Assembly (NCBI GenBank): GCA_903875135.1
Contig: CAIQUZ010000114.1
Location: forward strand, 124,001-188,000
Length of the DNA stretch: 64,000 bases
Reading direction: 5' to 3'
DNA from: an uncultured beta proteobacterium
GTDB lineage: Bacteria > Pseudomonadota > Gammaproteobacteria > Burkholderiales > Burkholderiaceae
The translations under genes were made by a program, and so were the position numbers. Position 1 is the stretch's first letter, and every line of letters starts with the position of its first letter. This document shows positions 37,292-45,952 of this stretch, one piece after another. The notes below the pieces were generated by a model that saw only the letters and a program-made list of their open reading frames with translations, searched no databases and was not told the DNA's origin.

Positions 37292-38049
37292 CCCCATTGT
37301 TAGAAGTCAGTGGTGTTAGCAAGTGTTTTGGCGGATTACAAGCATTAAATCAGGCTTATTTAACGGTCTCCAAAGGCGCAATTGTTGGCCTGATTGGGCC
37401 TAATGGTGCTGGCAAAACTACTTTCTTTAATGTGATGACTGGGCTTTATCAACCAGATAGTGGGAGTTTTGTTTTAAATGGCCAAGCCTATGACCCTGTA
37501 GCTGTGGATGCGGTATTGCGTGCGGGTATTGCAAGGACATTCCAGAATATTCGATTATTTAAAGAAATGTCCGTATTAGAAAATGTGATGGTGGGTCGTC
37601 ACTCAAGAACCTCCTCTGGACTACTTGCTACGATTTTAAAAACGCGATCGAACCGAAAGGAAGAGCGGCAAATTGTTGAGGATGCGACACGTCTTTTGGC
37701 CTATGTGGGCATAGAAAAAGAAGCTCATCAAATCGCTAAAAACTTATCCTATGGCTCTCAGCGGCGCTTAGAAATCGCTAGGGCACTGGCAACAGACCCA
37801 TTATTACTAGCATTAGACGAACCTGCTGCAGGAATGAATCAAACAGAAAAAGTAGAGCTCCAACAATTATTAGAGAAAATTAGGGTGGATGGTAAAACGA
37901 TCTTACTCATCGAACATGATGTTCGATTAGTCATGGGGATTTGTGACGAAATTACCGTTTTGGACGAAGGGCAAGTAATTGCTCAAGGAAAACCAGAGGA
38001 TGTACGCCACAACCCATTGGTCATTGAAGCCTATTTAGGAAGATCGTAA
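37288..38049 (+). CDS. livG: branched-chain amino acid ABC transporter ATP-binding protein LivG
   Basis: First ATPase of the Liv importer; 253 residues with Walker A GPNGAGKTT, signature LSYGSQRRLEIARAL, Walker B LLALDEPAAGMN and the switch His in LIEHDV. The long Walker A-signature insert (VMVGRHSRTSSGLLATIL) is typical of LivG. Start ATG at 37288 overlaps the livM stop. Confidence 0.96.
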   Translation: MTPLLEVSGVSKCFGGLQALNQAYLTVSKGAIVGLIGPNGAGKTTFFNVMTGLYQPDSGSFVLNGQAYDPVAVDAVLRAGIARTFQNIRLFKEMSVLENVMVGRHSRTSSGLLATILKTRSNRKEERQIVEDATRLLAYVGIEKEAHQIAKNLSYGSQRRLEIARALATDPLLLALDEPAAGMNQTEKVELQQLLEKIRVDGKTILLIEHDVRLVMGICDEITVLDEGQVIAQGKPEDVRHNPLVIEAYLGRS

Positions 38050-38051
38050 AG

Positions 38052-38762
38052 ATGGCAAAGAGTATTCTTGCTTTAGAAAATTTAGTGATATCTTATGGCG
38101 GCATTGAAGCGGTCAAGGGAGTTTCTTTATCGGTAAATGAAGGAGAATTAATTAGTTTGATTGGCTCGAATGGCGCTGGTAAAACAACGACCTTAAAAGC
38201 AATTGCAGGACTCCTCAAACCAAAATCTGGAAAAATTTTCTTTCAAGATTCTTTAAGCAGCGGGCATTGTCACGAGTTGGTTCAGCGGGGTATGGCATTA
38301 GTGCCCGAAGGGCGGGGCGTTTTTTCACGCATGACGGTCATTGAAAATTTACAGATGGGCGCTTATCTCAGAAAAGATGACCAAATTGCTGAAGATATGG
38401 AAAAAATGTTTCAGTACTTCCCCAGAATTAAAGAACGCGCAGGTCAATTGGCGGGCACTCTATCGGGAGGTGAGCAACAAATGTTGGCCATTGCTAGAGC
38501 ACTTATGTCCCAACCTACCTTATTATTATTAGATGAGCCAACGATGGGCTTATCGCCAATCATGGTAGAGACCATCTTTGATGTAATCCGACAAGTTTCA
38601 AAGCAGGGTATGACTATTTTGTTAGTCGAACAGAATGCTAAAGTTGCGCTAACTATTTCAGACCGAGCCTATGTGATGGAAAGCGGCGAGATGACGATGG
38701 AAGGTACTGGCGAGGATCTTGGTAAAGATCCTCGTATTCAAGAGGCCTATTTAGGAGCCTGA
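38052..38762 (+). CDS. livF: branched-chain amino acid ABC transporter ATP-binding protein LivF
   Basis: Second ATPase of the Liv importer; 236 residues with Walker A GSNGAGKTT, signature LSGGEQQMLAIARAL, Walker B LLLLDEPTMGLSP and switch region LVEQNA. The gap from livG is 2 bases. Its 3' end overlaps convergent argD by 16 bases and no terminator is visible. Confidence 0.96.
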   Translation: MAKSILALENLVISYGGIEAVKGVSLSVNEGELISLIGSNGAGKTTTLKAIAGLLKPKSGKIFFQDSLSSGHCHELVQRGMALVPEGRGVFSRMTVIENLQMGAYLRKDDQIAEDMEKMFQYFPRIKERAGQLAGTLSGGEQQMLAIARALMSQPTLLLLDEPTMGLSPIMVETIFDVIRQVSKQGMTILLVEQNAKVALTISDRAYVMESGEMTMEGTGEDLGKDPRIQEAYLGA

Positions 38763-39925
38763 GCGAGTAAATGATCTAGCATCGAGATCATTTGATCGAT
38801 CTCTTCGCGGCTTACATTTAAGGCTGGCATGAAACGCAGAAGATCTGGACGAGGAGAGTTAATCAACAGTCCAACGGGTTCTTGTGTTCTAGCCTTTTCG
38901 ACAAGTTCAGCGCCAATATTACGTCCTAATTTCAGCGCTCGCAATAGTCCCTCGCCACGCTCACCATCTAAATGATGTTTACCAGATAGTGTTAACAGTT
39001 GTTCTTTTAAATATTCGCCAGTTTCGACAACGCCTTGTAAAAAACCAGGCGCAGTGAGTTGAGAGATGACACTCACTCCAACTGCTGTCATTAATGGGTT
39101 TCCATTGTATGTACCACCTTGATCACCAGGTACAAAACTAGCCACTGCATCTGTACAGAGTAAAGCTGATAGTGGCACACCACCACCGATTCCTTTACCC
39201 AGTGTCATGATGTCTGGTTCGACATCAAATAATTGATAAGCAAACAGTTTACCGGTTCGACCACAGCCAGCTTGAACCTCATCCACGATGAGCAGTATTC
39301 CTTTGGCGATGGTTAATTCGCGTAATTGCTTCATGAATTCATGTGTTGCAGGAATCACACCACCTTCACCTTGGACTGGCTCAAGCATAATAGCGACAGT
39401 TTTATCGGTGATTAGTTTTTCAACGGAGGCTAAATCATTCAAGTCAGCTTTTGGAAAGCCACTCACTTGGGGAGCGAACATCGTATCCCAACCCGGCTTG
39501 CCAGAAGCACTCATCGTAGCAATTGTCCGACCGTGGAAACTGTGATCAAAAGTGATGATTTCATAAGCGCCATTTTTATGCAACTGGCCCCATTTACGGG
39601 CTAATTTAATAGCGCCTTCGTTAGCCTCAGCACCACTATTCGCAAAAAACACTTTATCAAAACAACTATGTTGCGTGAGCAGGTTCGCCAGCTCAATCAT
39701 CGGTTGATTGTAAAAAGCCGGGCTTGGGTTCATCACCTTACGTGCTTGAGCGTCTAGGGCGGCGATCATTCCTGGATTACTGTGGCCTAAACAATTGACA
39801 GCCCAGCCTTGCATGAAGTCTAAATAGCGTTTGCCATTGTTGTCGACTAACCAAGATCCTTGTCCGGAAACCATTTCAATTTCAGGACGCTTTGTAATGA
39901 ACATGACGGAACTAGTATCGTGCAT
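38747..39925 (-). CDS. argD: acetylornithine aminotransferase
   Basis: PLP-dependent transaminase of arginine synthesis (and possibly of the lysine pathway). The 392-residue class III aminotransferase has NSGAEANEGAIKLAR, FHGRTIATMSASG, VDEVQAGCGRTGKLFAY and the PLP Lys in TLGKGIGGG. AAGGAA lies before the ATG at 39925. An AT-only inverted repeat (AATTAAA/TTTAATT, 39942-39956) is present upstream. Close relatives act on succinylornithine or GABA; the pathway context with argF/argG supports ArgD. Confidence 0.9.
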   Translation of the reverse strand: MHDTSSVMFITKRPEIEMVSGQGSWLVDNNGKRYLDFMQGWAVNCLGHSNPGMIAALDAQARKVMNPSPAFYNQPMIELANLLTQHSCFDKVFFANSGAEANEGAIKLARKWGQLHKNGAYEIITFDHSFHGRTIATMSASGKPGWDTMFAPQVSGFPKADLNDLASVEKLITDKTVAIMLEPVQGEGGVIPATHEFMKQLRELTIAKGILLIVDEVQAGCGRTGKLFAYQLFDVEPDIMTLGKGIGGGVPLSALLCTDAVASFVPGDQGGTYNGNPLMTAVGVSVISQLTAPGFLQGVVETGEYLKEQLLTLSGKHHLDGERGEGLLRALKLGRNIGAELVEKARTQEPVGLLINSPRPDLLRFMPALNVSREEIDQMISMLDHLLAQAPK

Positions 39926-39986
39926 GATTTCCTTGTTAAAAAATTAAACTTTAATTATTTTAAAACTGCTTGATGACAACAATATC

Positions 39987-41036
39987 TCAGGAAGCTAAAT
40001 CTGCTTCAGAGGTAAAGGAGTCAGCAAAAAATTCATCTTCAGGTAACTGGCACTTCTCTACAAAATCTCTTTGGGATGATGAAATCACAATCGGCGCACC
40101 GCACGCATAGACTTGATAAGTACTCATATCTGGAAAATCGGCCATAGCAGCCTGATGTACAAAGCCAGTTCTGCCAGTCCAGTGATCCTCAGCAAGAGCA
40201 TTAGAAATCACTGGAATATAGGTCAAATGAGGCATGCTTTTGGCCCACTCAAGACATTCATCATGCTTGTAAAGATCAATTGGGCGTCGTCCACCCCAAT
40301 ACAAATGAATCGGACGTGTGATATTTTCATGAGCAGTATGTTCAATGATCGCTTGGATAGGGGCAAAACCCGTCCCTGAGGCAATAAAAATCATTGGCTT
40401 ATCGGAATCCTCTCGCAGAAAAAAACTCCCCATAGGCCCCTCAAATCGCAAAATATCTTTAACCTTCATCACCAAATTTGGATTGACACCAAAAACATGA
40501 TCGGTAAAGAGTCCACCAGCCAAATGACGGATATGGAGTTCCAATGGACCATCAGCGTGGGGTGGTGTAGCGATGGAATAGGCGCGGCGTTTACTATCTT
40601 TGAGTAAAAATTCCACGTATTGCCCAGCATGATATTGAAATTTTTCCGTTGAAGGTAATTGCAGTTTTAAAATCATGACGTCAGGAGCTACTTGCTCTAG
40701 TTCAGCAACACGGCAAGGTACTTTTTTGATAGGAATAGATCCAGCTTCAATTTCTCGCGCAGCAATGGTGCAGTCGCTTAATGGGAAAGAGCAGCACAAT
40801 AAAGACATTTTGCGTGCCTCTTCTTCTGCGGTTAATGTCGAGGCATTATGTGGCCCCATTTTGACTTCACCTGAGATGACTTTTGCTTTACATGATCCGC
40901 AGGCGCCATTTTTACAGCCATAGGCTAAGACAATACCTGCTTTTAAAGAGGCATCGAGAATAGTTTCATCCACGCCAACGTTAAAGGTTTTGCCACTTCC
41001 TTGAAGTGTTATTTCAAAATGAGAGCTAGAATCCAA
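39987..41036 (-). CDS. ferredoxin-FAD-NAD(P)H oxidoreductase (CDP-6-deoxy-glucoseen reductase-like)
   Basis: Electron-transfer flavoprotein of about 349 residues. The N-terminal plant-type [2Fe-2S] ferredoxin domain has YGCKNGACGSCKAKV and a fourth Cys in LLCCS; the FAD domain has RAYSIATPP and the NAD(P) domain has FIASGTGFAPIQAI. This order matches reductases that feed ring-hydroxylating or other oxygenases; Burkholderiales annotations often name it after CDP-6-deoxy-L-threo-D-glycero-4-hexulose-3-dehydrase reductase, which is probably not its role. No ATG start exists; a TTG at 41036 after AAGGAAG is the best choice, with another TTG at 41051. No oxygenase is adjacent. Confidence 0.82.
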   Translation of the reverse strand: MDSSSHFEITLQGSGKTFNVGVDETILDASLKAGIVLAYGCKNGACGSCKAKVISGEVKMGPHNASTLTAEEEARKMSLLCCSFPLSDCTIAAREIEAGSIPIKKVPCRVAELEQVAPDVMILKLQLPSTEKFQYHAGQYVEFLLKDSKRRAYSIATPPHADGPLELHIRHLAGGLFTDHVFGVNPNLVMKVKDILRFEGPMGSFFLREDSDKPMIFIASGTGFAPIQAIIEHTAHENITRPIHLYWGGRRPIDLYKHDECLEWAKSMPHLTYIPVISNALAEDHWTGRTGFVHQAAMADFPDMSTYQVYACGAPIVISSSQRDFVEKCQLPEDEFFADSFTSEADLAS

Positions 41037-41071
41037 GATACTTCCTTTCAAAAATCATTTACTATATTTTT

Positions 41072-41983
41072 ATGTACTCTACATCATCTACTATTTTAGG
41101 CAAACCCAGACTTTTAATGATTGGTTGTGGAGATGTAGGATTAAGATTACTGCCTATTTTAGTCAAAACTCACAAGGTTTATGTTTTAACGACTCAAGAA
41201 AGTAAATTGGCATTGTTTAGAAGCCTTGGCGCATGCCCTTTTATTGGCAATTTAGATGATGGTAAAAGCTTAAAAAAACTAGCTCATTTAGCGCCTTCAG
41301 TGATTCATTTAGCACCACCGAATCAAGAGGGGCTAAATGACCTTCGTACGAGAAATTTATTACGAACTTTATCTCAAGGTGGACTGACAAAGACATTGAT
41401 TTATGTGAGCACCTCCGGTGTTTATGGAGACTGTAAAGGGGATTTTGTTGATGAGACTAGGGTGGTGGCGCCAACGAGCCCTCGAGGGCAAAGAAGGCAT
41501 GATGCAGAACAGCAACTCAGGTCATGGGCAATTCATCACCAAGTCAGAGTTAGTATTCTTAGAGTTCCTGGGATTTATGCTGACAATCGATTACCGATTG
41601 AGCGATTAAAGGCGGGAACTCCGGCTTTAAAACCGGAAGAGGATGTCTATACCAATCATGTTCATGCAGATGACTTGGCAAGAATGATTTTATTGGCTTT
41701 TTACCGAGGCTTACCGCAACGGGTGATGAATGCCAGCGATGCGAGTTGGATGAAAATGGGTGAGTACTTTGATGCCGTGGCGAAAATATTTCATCTTAGC
41801 CCTCCCAAAAGGGTAGGTTTTGAAGAGTTAAGGACACAGGTCTCCCCGCAAATGCTGGGTTTTATGAAAGAGTCGAGACGCTTAAGAAATGACCGATTAA
41901 AAGAAATCGGGTTTAATTTTACTTACCCGACGGTCACTGATTTTTTAGAGACACAGAAATCTCCTCAAAAGTCTCTTTTTTAG
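41072..41983 (+). CDS. NAD-dependent epimerase/dehydratase-like SDR protein (YeeZ type)
   Basis: A 303-residue extended short-chain dehydrogenase. The nucleotide-binding motif is GCGDVGLRLL, and the middle has YVSTSGVYGDCKGDFVDE with a YxxxK-like region that is incomplete (no clear Lys four residues after the Tyr). YeeZ-like proteins are of uncertain activity. Divergent from the reductase gene. Its TAG stop (41981-41983) directly abuts the glnS stop. Confidence 0.8.
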   Translation: MYSTSSTILGKPRLLMIGCGDVGLRLLPILVKTHKVYVLTTQESKLALFRSLGACPFIGNLDDGKSLKKLAHLAPSVIHLAPPNQEGLNDLRTRNLLRTLSQGGLTKTLIYVSTSGVYGDCKGDFVDETRVVAPTSPRGQRRHDAEQQLRSWAIHHQVRVSILRVPGIYADNRLPIERLKAGTPALKPEEDVYTNHVHADDLARMILLAFYRGLPQRVMNASDASWMKMGEYFDAVAKIFHLSPPKRVGFEELRTQVSPQMLGFMKESRRLRNDRLKEIGFNFTYPTVTDFLETQKSPQKSLF

Positions 41984-43765
41984 CTATTTCTTCCACTGAT
42001 CTTTGAGGCCAACCGCAAAGTTAAATACAGGTCGCTCAGGGCGGTAGTCATTTCGGTCTGCCACAAAATATCCGTGCCGTTCAAACTGGAAGCGTTGTTC
42101 AATGTGAGACATTGCTAGACTCGGTTCTACAAATGCTTTTAAAACTTGTTTAGAGTCTGGATTAAGTAGACGTAAAAAATCCTTATCCCCGCTTGTGGGG
42201 TTAGGGTCTGTAAAAAGACGGTCGTACATTCGAATCTCAGCACTGATCGCATTTTGAGTACTTATCCAATGAATAGTACCCTTGACTTTATAGTCAGCAG
42301 AGCCAGGGGTGCCGCTTTTACTGTCAGGGAAATAGCTTGCATGAACCGCAAGAACATTACCTTGGGCATCTGCATCAAATCCCGTACATTCAATGACAAA
42401 TCCGTACTTTAAACGAACTCGACTTCCAGGCTGACCATCTTTGGGTGGAGATAATCTAAAGAAGCCTTTGATTGGATTGACCATAAAGTCGTCTGCTTCA
42501 ATCCACAGTTCTTTCGTCAAATGAAACTCACGTCTACCTAAATCCTCGTGGTGCGGATGTTTTGGCGCTGAGCAGGCTTCAAATTCTTGTGTAAAGTTAT
42601 CGAGGATCAACTTCAACGGCCGCAAAACGGCAATACCACGCTCTACTTTAGGGTCTAAATCATCGCGTAGGGATTGTTCTAAAACACTCATATCAATCCA
42701 ACTATCTGCTTTAGAAACACCAATGCGTTCACAGAAGAGTTGTAATGATTCTGGGGTGAAGCCCCTACGTCGTAAGCCAACAATGGTCGGCATCCGTGGA
42801 TCATCCCAGCCATCCACATGGTTTTCTTGAACTAGTTGTAGTAATTTACGTTTACTTGTCAGCGTATAGGTTAAATTTAACCTGGCAAATTCGTACTGAT
42901 GCGGGAGTGGATGCTGAAGTGCCCCGGCCTCAGATAACTCGTTGAGTACCCACTCATAGAGGGGGCGATTATTTTCAAACTCCAGTGTGCAAATTGAGTG
43001 GGTGATGTTTTCTAGGGCATCAGAAATACAGTGGGTAAAGTCATACAATGGATAAATACACCATGTGTTACCCGTTCGGTGGTGATGGGCGTGACGGATA
43101 CGATAAACAACAGGGTCACGCATCACGAGGTTTGGCGAGGACATATCAATCTTTAGGCGGAGAACGTGTTCGCCATCTTGGAATTTACCAGCGCGCATCG
43201 CACGGAACAACTCTAAATTCTCGGCAACTGTGCGATCTCTAAAGGGGCTCGGGGTTCCAACTTGATTAAAATTACCTCGGTTGTGATGAATCTCATCAGC
43301 ACTTTGGCTATCAACATACGCTTTTTCACGAGAGATGAGTATCTCGGCAAAGGCATACAGTTGTTCAAAGTAATCGCTGGCATAAAATTGATACGCTTGA
43401 TCGTGATGATGCCAATCAAATCCTAACCATTTCACTGCGTCAAGAATACTATCAACATACTCGGTTTCTTCTTTAGCAGGATTTGTGTCGTCGAATCGCA
43501 TATGGCAACGGGCGCCACCTGGTATGTGATCATAGTCTTTAGCAAGGCCAAAATTCAAGCAAATACTTTTGGCGTGCCCAATATGTAAGTATCCGTTTGG
43601 CTCAGGTGGAAAACGTGTAATAACGCTGGGTAATGCTTGACCGTCATGATTGATCCGGTTGGCGAAGGTTGCGTTAGCGCAGTCATGATCAATAATCTGC
43701 CGTAAAAAGTTAGAAACCTCGGTGTTTGCCGAGGTTTCTGGAGTAATATTTATTTCTTTAGACAT
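41984..43765 (-). CDS. glnS: glutaminyl-tRNA synthetase
   Basis: Class I synthetase charging tRNA-Gln. About 593 residues with the HIGH box in PEPNGYLHIGHAKS, FDDTNPAKE, WCIYPLYDFTHCISDALE and TLTSKRKLLQLV (KMSKS equivalent), plus the C-terminal anticodon-binding beta barrels. The ATG at 43765 is chosen; a GTG at 43771 is also in frame. Lies 34 bases after tctA on the same strand, so read-through from tctBA is possible. Confidence 0.97.
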   Translation of the reverse strand: MSKEINITPETSANTEVSNFLRQIIDHDCANATFANRINHDGQALPSVITRFPPEPNGYLHIGHAKSICLNFGLAKDYDHIPGGARCHMRFDDTNPAKEETEYVDSILDAVKWLGFDWHHHDQAYQFYASDYFEQLYAFAEILISREKAYVDSQSADEIHHNRGNFNQVGTPSPFRDRTVAENLELFRAMRAGKFQDGEHVLRLKIDMSSPNLVMRDPVVYRIRHAHHHRTGNTWCIYPLYDFTHCISDALENITHSICTLEFENNRPLYEWVLNELSEAGALQHPLPHQYEFARLNLTYTLTSKRKLLQLVQENHVDGWDDPRMPTIVGLRRRGFTPESLQLFCERIGVSKADSWIDMSVLEQSLRDDLDPKVERGIAVLRPLKLILDNFTQEFEACSAPKHPHHEDLGRREFHLTKELWIEADDFMVNPIKGFFRLSPPKDGQPGSRVRLKYGFVIECTGFDADAQGNVLAVHASYFPDSKSGTPGSADYKVKGTIHWISTQNAISAEIRMYDRLFTDPNPTSGDKDFLRLLNPDSKQVLKAFVEPSLAMSHIEQRFQFERHGYFVADRNDYRPERPVFNFAVGLKDQWKK

Positions 43766-43799
43766 AGACACATATTGTAATGTGCCTTGGAAAACTTCA

Positions 43800-45302
43800 T
43801 CAATCTTCGACGAATGCTTCTTCCCTTGTTTTCTTGAATGCTGGAATCGACACTAACGCAACTAGGATTAAAGCCGTTAATAACAGACATCCAGATAATG
43901 GACGCGTAACAAACACTGTAAAGTCACCGCGGGACAATAGTAATGCCCTACGGAAGTTCTCTTCCATCATTGGCCCTAAAACGAAACCGAGGAGTAAAGG
44001 AGGAGCTTCGCACTGTAACTTTGTAAACATATAGCCTAAGATACCGAAAATAGCCGTTAAGTAAATATCAAAGACAGTATTGTTGACTGAGTAAACTCCA
44101 ATACAACAAAAGACCAAAATTGCTGGGTAGAGGTGACGATAAGGAATTGTTAACAACTTAACCCATACACCAATCATTGGCAAGTTCAAGATAATCAACA
44201 TGAAGTTACCAATCCACATGGAGGCAATCAGACCCCAAAACAGGGCTGGGTTACTCGTCATGACTTGTGGACCAGGTTGGATATTGTGAATCGTCATCGC
44301 ACCGACCATTAAAGCCATCACGGCATTTGGTGGAATACCTAATGTTAGTAAAGGGATAAAGGAAGTTTGAGCAGCGGCGTTATTTGCGCTTTCTGGAGCA
44401 GCAACACCCTCGATAGCACCTTTACCAAACTCGTGACCATATTTAGAAACTTTTTTCTCAAGCGAGTATGCACCAAAAGAAGCTAGAGCAGCACCACCAC
44501 CAGGGAGGATACCTAATATAGATCCGAGGAGTGTGCCACGCAAAATTGGAGCGATCATTCGTTTAAAGTCTGCTTTAGATGGCCAGAGATTCGTCACTTT
44601 TTTCAGGAACGTTTCACGCGCTTCTTTTTGCTCTAAATTCACCATAATTTCAGCAAATCCGAAAACACCCATAGCCACTGTAACAAAACCTAATCCGTCG
44701 GTCAGCTGAGGAATATCAAAGGCGTAACGCGAAGTACCAGAGTTAACGTCTGTTCCAACTAGACCCATCAATAAACCGAGAACAATCATGGCAATCGCTT
44801 TTATCAGAGATCCTGAAGCTAAAACCACCGCACCAATCAGACCCAGCACCATGAGGGAGAAGTATTCTGCGGGACCGAACTTGAAGGCTAATTCAGATAA
44901 CGGAGCAGCGAAAGCAGCCAACACTAATGTAGCCACACAACCTGCGAAGAATGAGCCAACACCAGCAGTAAAGAGTGCTACGCCCGCTCGCCCGTTTCTG
45001 GCCATTTGGTAGCCGTCGATGGCTGTCACCACCGAGGATGATTCACCGGGGATGTTAATCAAAATCGCTGTTGTAGACCCACCATATTGCGCCCCATAAT
45101 AAATGCCGGCCAACATAATTAAGGCGGCGATTGGAGGAAGTGCATAAGTCGCAGGCAATAACATGGCAATAGTAGCAATTGGGCCTAAGCCTGGTAGAAC
45201 ACCAATGAGTGTCCCTAGTACACACCCAATTAAACAGTATGTAAGATTTTGTAGGGTAAACGCAGTTGCGAACCCTAATGAAAGATTACTTAACAGATCC
45301 AT
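43800..45302 (-). CDS. tctA: tripartite tricarboxylate transporter, large permease TctA
   Basis: Large membrane subunit of a TTT-family carrier driven by an ion gradient. The 500-residue protein has about 11-12 hydrophobic segments, with signatures GVLPGLGPIATIAMLLP, YYGAQYGGSTTAILINIPGE and LGILPGGGAALASF, APESANNAAAQTSFIP. Lies 37 bases downstream of tctB. No periplasmic TctC gene is adjacent, so it may share one of several binding proteins encoded elsewhere. Confidence 0.93.
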   Translation of the reverse strand: MDLLSNLSLGFATAFTLQNLTYCLIGCVLGTLIGVLPGLGPIATIAMLLPATYALPPIAALIMLAGIYYGAQYGGSTTAILINIPGESSSVVTAIDGYQMARNGRAGVALFTAGVGSFFAGCVATLVLAAFAAPLSELAFKFGPAEYFSLMVLGLIGAVVLASGSLIKAIAMIVLGLLMGLVGTDVNSGTSRYAFDIPQLTDGLGFVTVAMGVFGFAEIMVNLEQKEARETFLKKVTNLWPSKADFKRMIAPILRGTLLGSILGILPGGGAALASFGAYSLEKKVSKYGHEFGKGAIEGVAAPESANNAAAQTSFIPLLTLGIPPNAVMALMVGAMTIHNIQPGPQVMTSNPALFWGLIASMWIGNFMLIILNLPMIGVWVKLLTIPYRHLYPAILVFCCIGVYSVNNTVFDIYLTAIFGILGYMFTKLQCEAPPLLLGFVLGPMMEENFRRALLLSRGDFTVFVTRPLSGCLLLTALILVALVSIPAFKKTREEAFVED

Positions 45303-45339
45303 CGGATATTTTCTTTCTAAATATGTTTTGGGATAAAAA

Positions 45340-45801
45340 TTAGTTTGTTAGAAATGGTGGCCATACTGGGAATTGAAGTTTCAGACCCCAAACAAAAGCC
45401 CCGTAAGCAATAACAATCAAAATCAACGCATTTACAAAAGTTTGCTTCCAATTGAATTCATGGCTAGCAAGGGCGGAGAGATAAACGAGTGCCACTAAGG
45501 CAATAACGAGACCAAGCAAAGGCAACAAGACGGCAAAGACCAAAACCGAACCTGTAACCCAAGCAACTGACTTCCAGTCCCATTTACCAAGACTTGCATC
45601 TTCAGTATCTGCGGCGAGCGATTTTAATAAAACAGCAAGACCTAATAACGCGAGTACCACACCTAACCAAAACGGAAAATAACCAGATCCCATTTTTGCA
45701 GGTGTACCCATTTGATAACCGCGAGCAAGAATGGCAAAAAAGGCACCAAATGCAATGAACATAACTCCGGACATGAAATCTTTATAATTCTTTATCTTCA
45801 A
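45340..45801 (-). CDS. tctB: tripartite tricarboxylate transporter, small permease TctB
   Basis: Small membrane subunit of the TTT carrier, 153 residues with four hydrophobic segments and the family feature MGSGYFPFWLGVVLALLGLAVL near residue 40. First gene of the tctB-tctA unit; the region upstream to alaS holds a palindrome and a possible leader hairpin. Confidence 0.9.
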   Translation of the reverse strand: MKIKNYKDFMSGVMFIAFGAFFAILARGYQMGTPAKMGSGYFPFWLGVVLALLGLAVLLKSLAADTEDASLGKWDWKSVAWVTGSVLVFAVLLPLLGLVIALVALVYLSALASHEFNWKQTFVNALILIVIAYGAFVWGLKLQFPVWPPFLTN

Positions 45802-45863
45802 TTACGACTCCTAAATAATTGTTTTACAACGATGTGTGATTGTAAGTTCAAACATGATATCTT

Positions 45864-45887
45864 ACCCCTAGGGTTTCCCCTTAGGGT
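45864..45887 (-). other. Possible leader hairpin of tctBA
   Basis: On the minus strand ACCC, AGGG, loop GAAA, CCCT, GGGT can fold as an inner 4-bp stem closed by a GNRA-type GAAA loop, a 2x2 internal loop, and an outer 4-bp stem. On the plus strand the same bases read as a near-direct repeat, CCCCTAGGGT and CCCCTTAGGGT. It lies 63-86 bases before the tctB ATG. Confidence 0.35.
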
Positions 45888-45901
45888 GTGATTAAATCAC
45901 A
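45887..45901. promoter_or_regulatory. Palindromic operator candidate between tctB and alaS
   Basis: TGTGATT (45887-45893) and AATCACA (45895-45901) form a perfect 7-bp inverted repeat around one A. The half-sites resemble CRP-type TGTGA/TCACA, but spaced by 5 bases instead of 6, so another regulator may be involved. It lies in the divergent tctB/alaS gap, 51 bases before the alaS ATG. Confidence 0.45.
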
Positions 45902-45952
45902 AAATAATTGTGAGAAATTTGTTGCCCAACCTGAAATGAGATAATTGTATAC

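Noticed and set aside
39942-39956. Perfect inverted repeat AATTAAA-C-TTTAATT upstream of argD
   Set aside because: Nearly all A/T in an AT-rich gap, so it is expected by chance much more often than the other palindromes; kept only as a remark in the argD entry.
43769-43784. CACAT ... ATGTG hairpin at the glnS start
   Set aside because: Five-base arms, no T tract and no known leader for glnS in this group.
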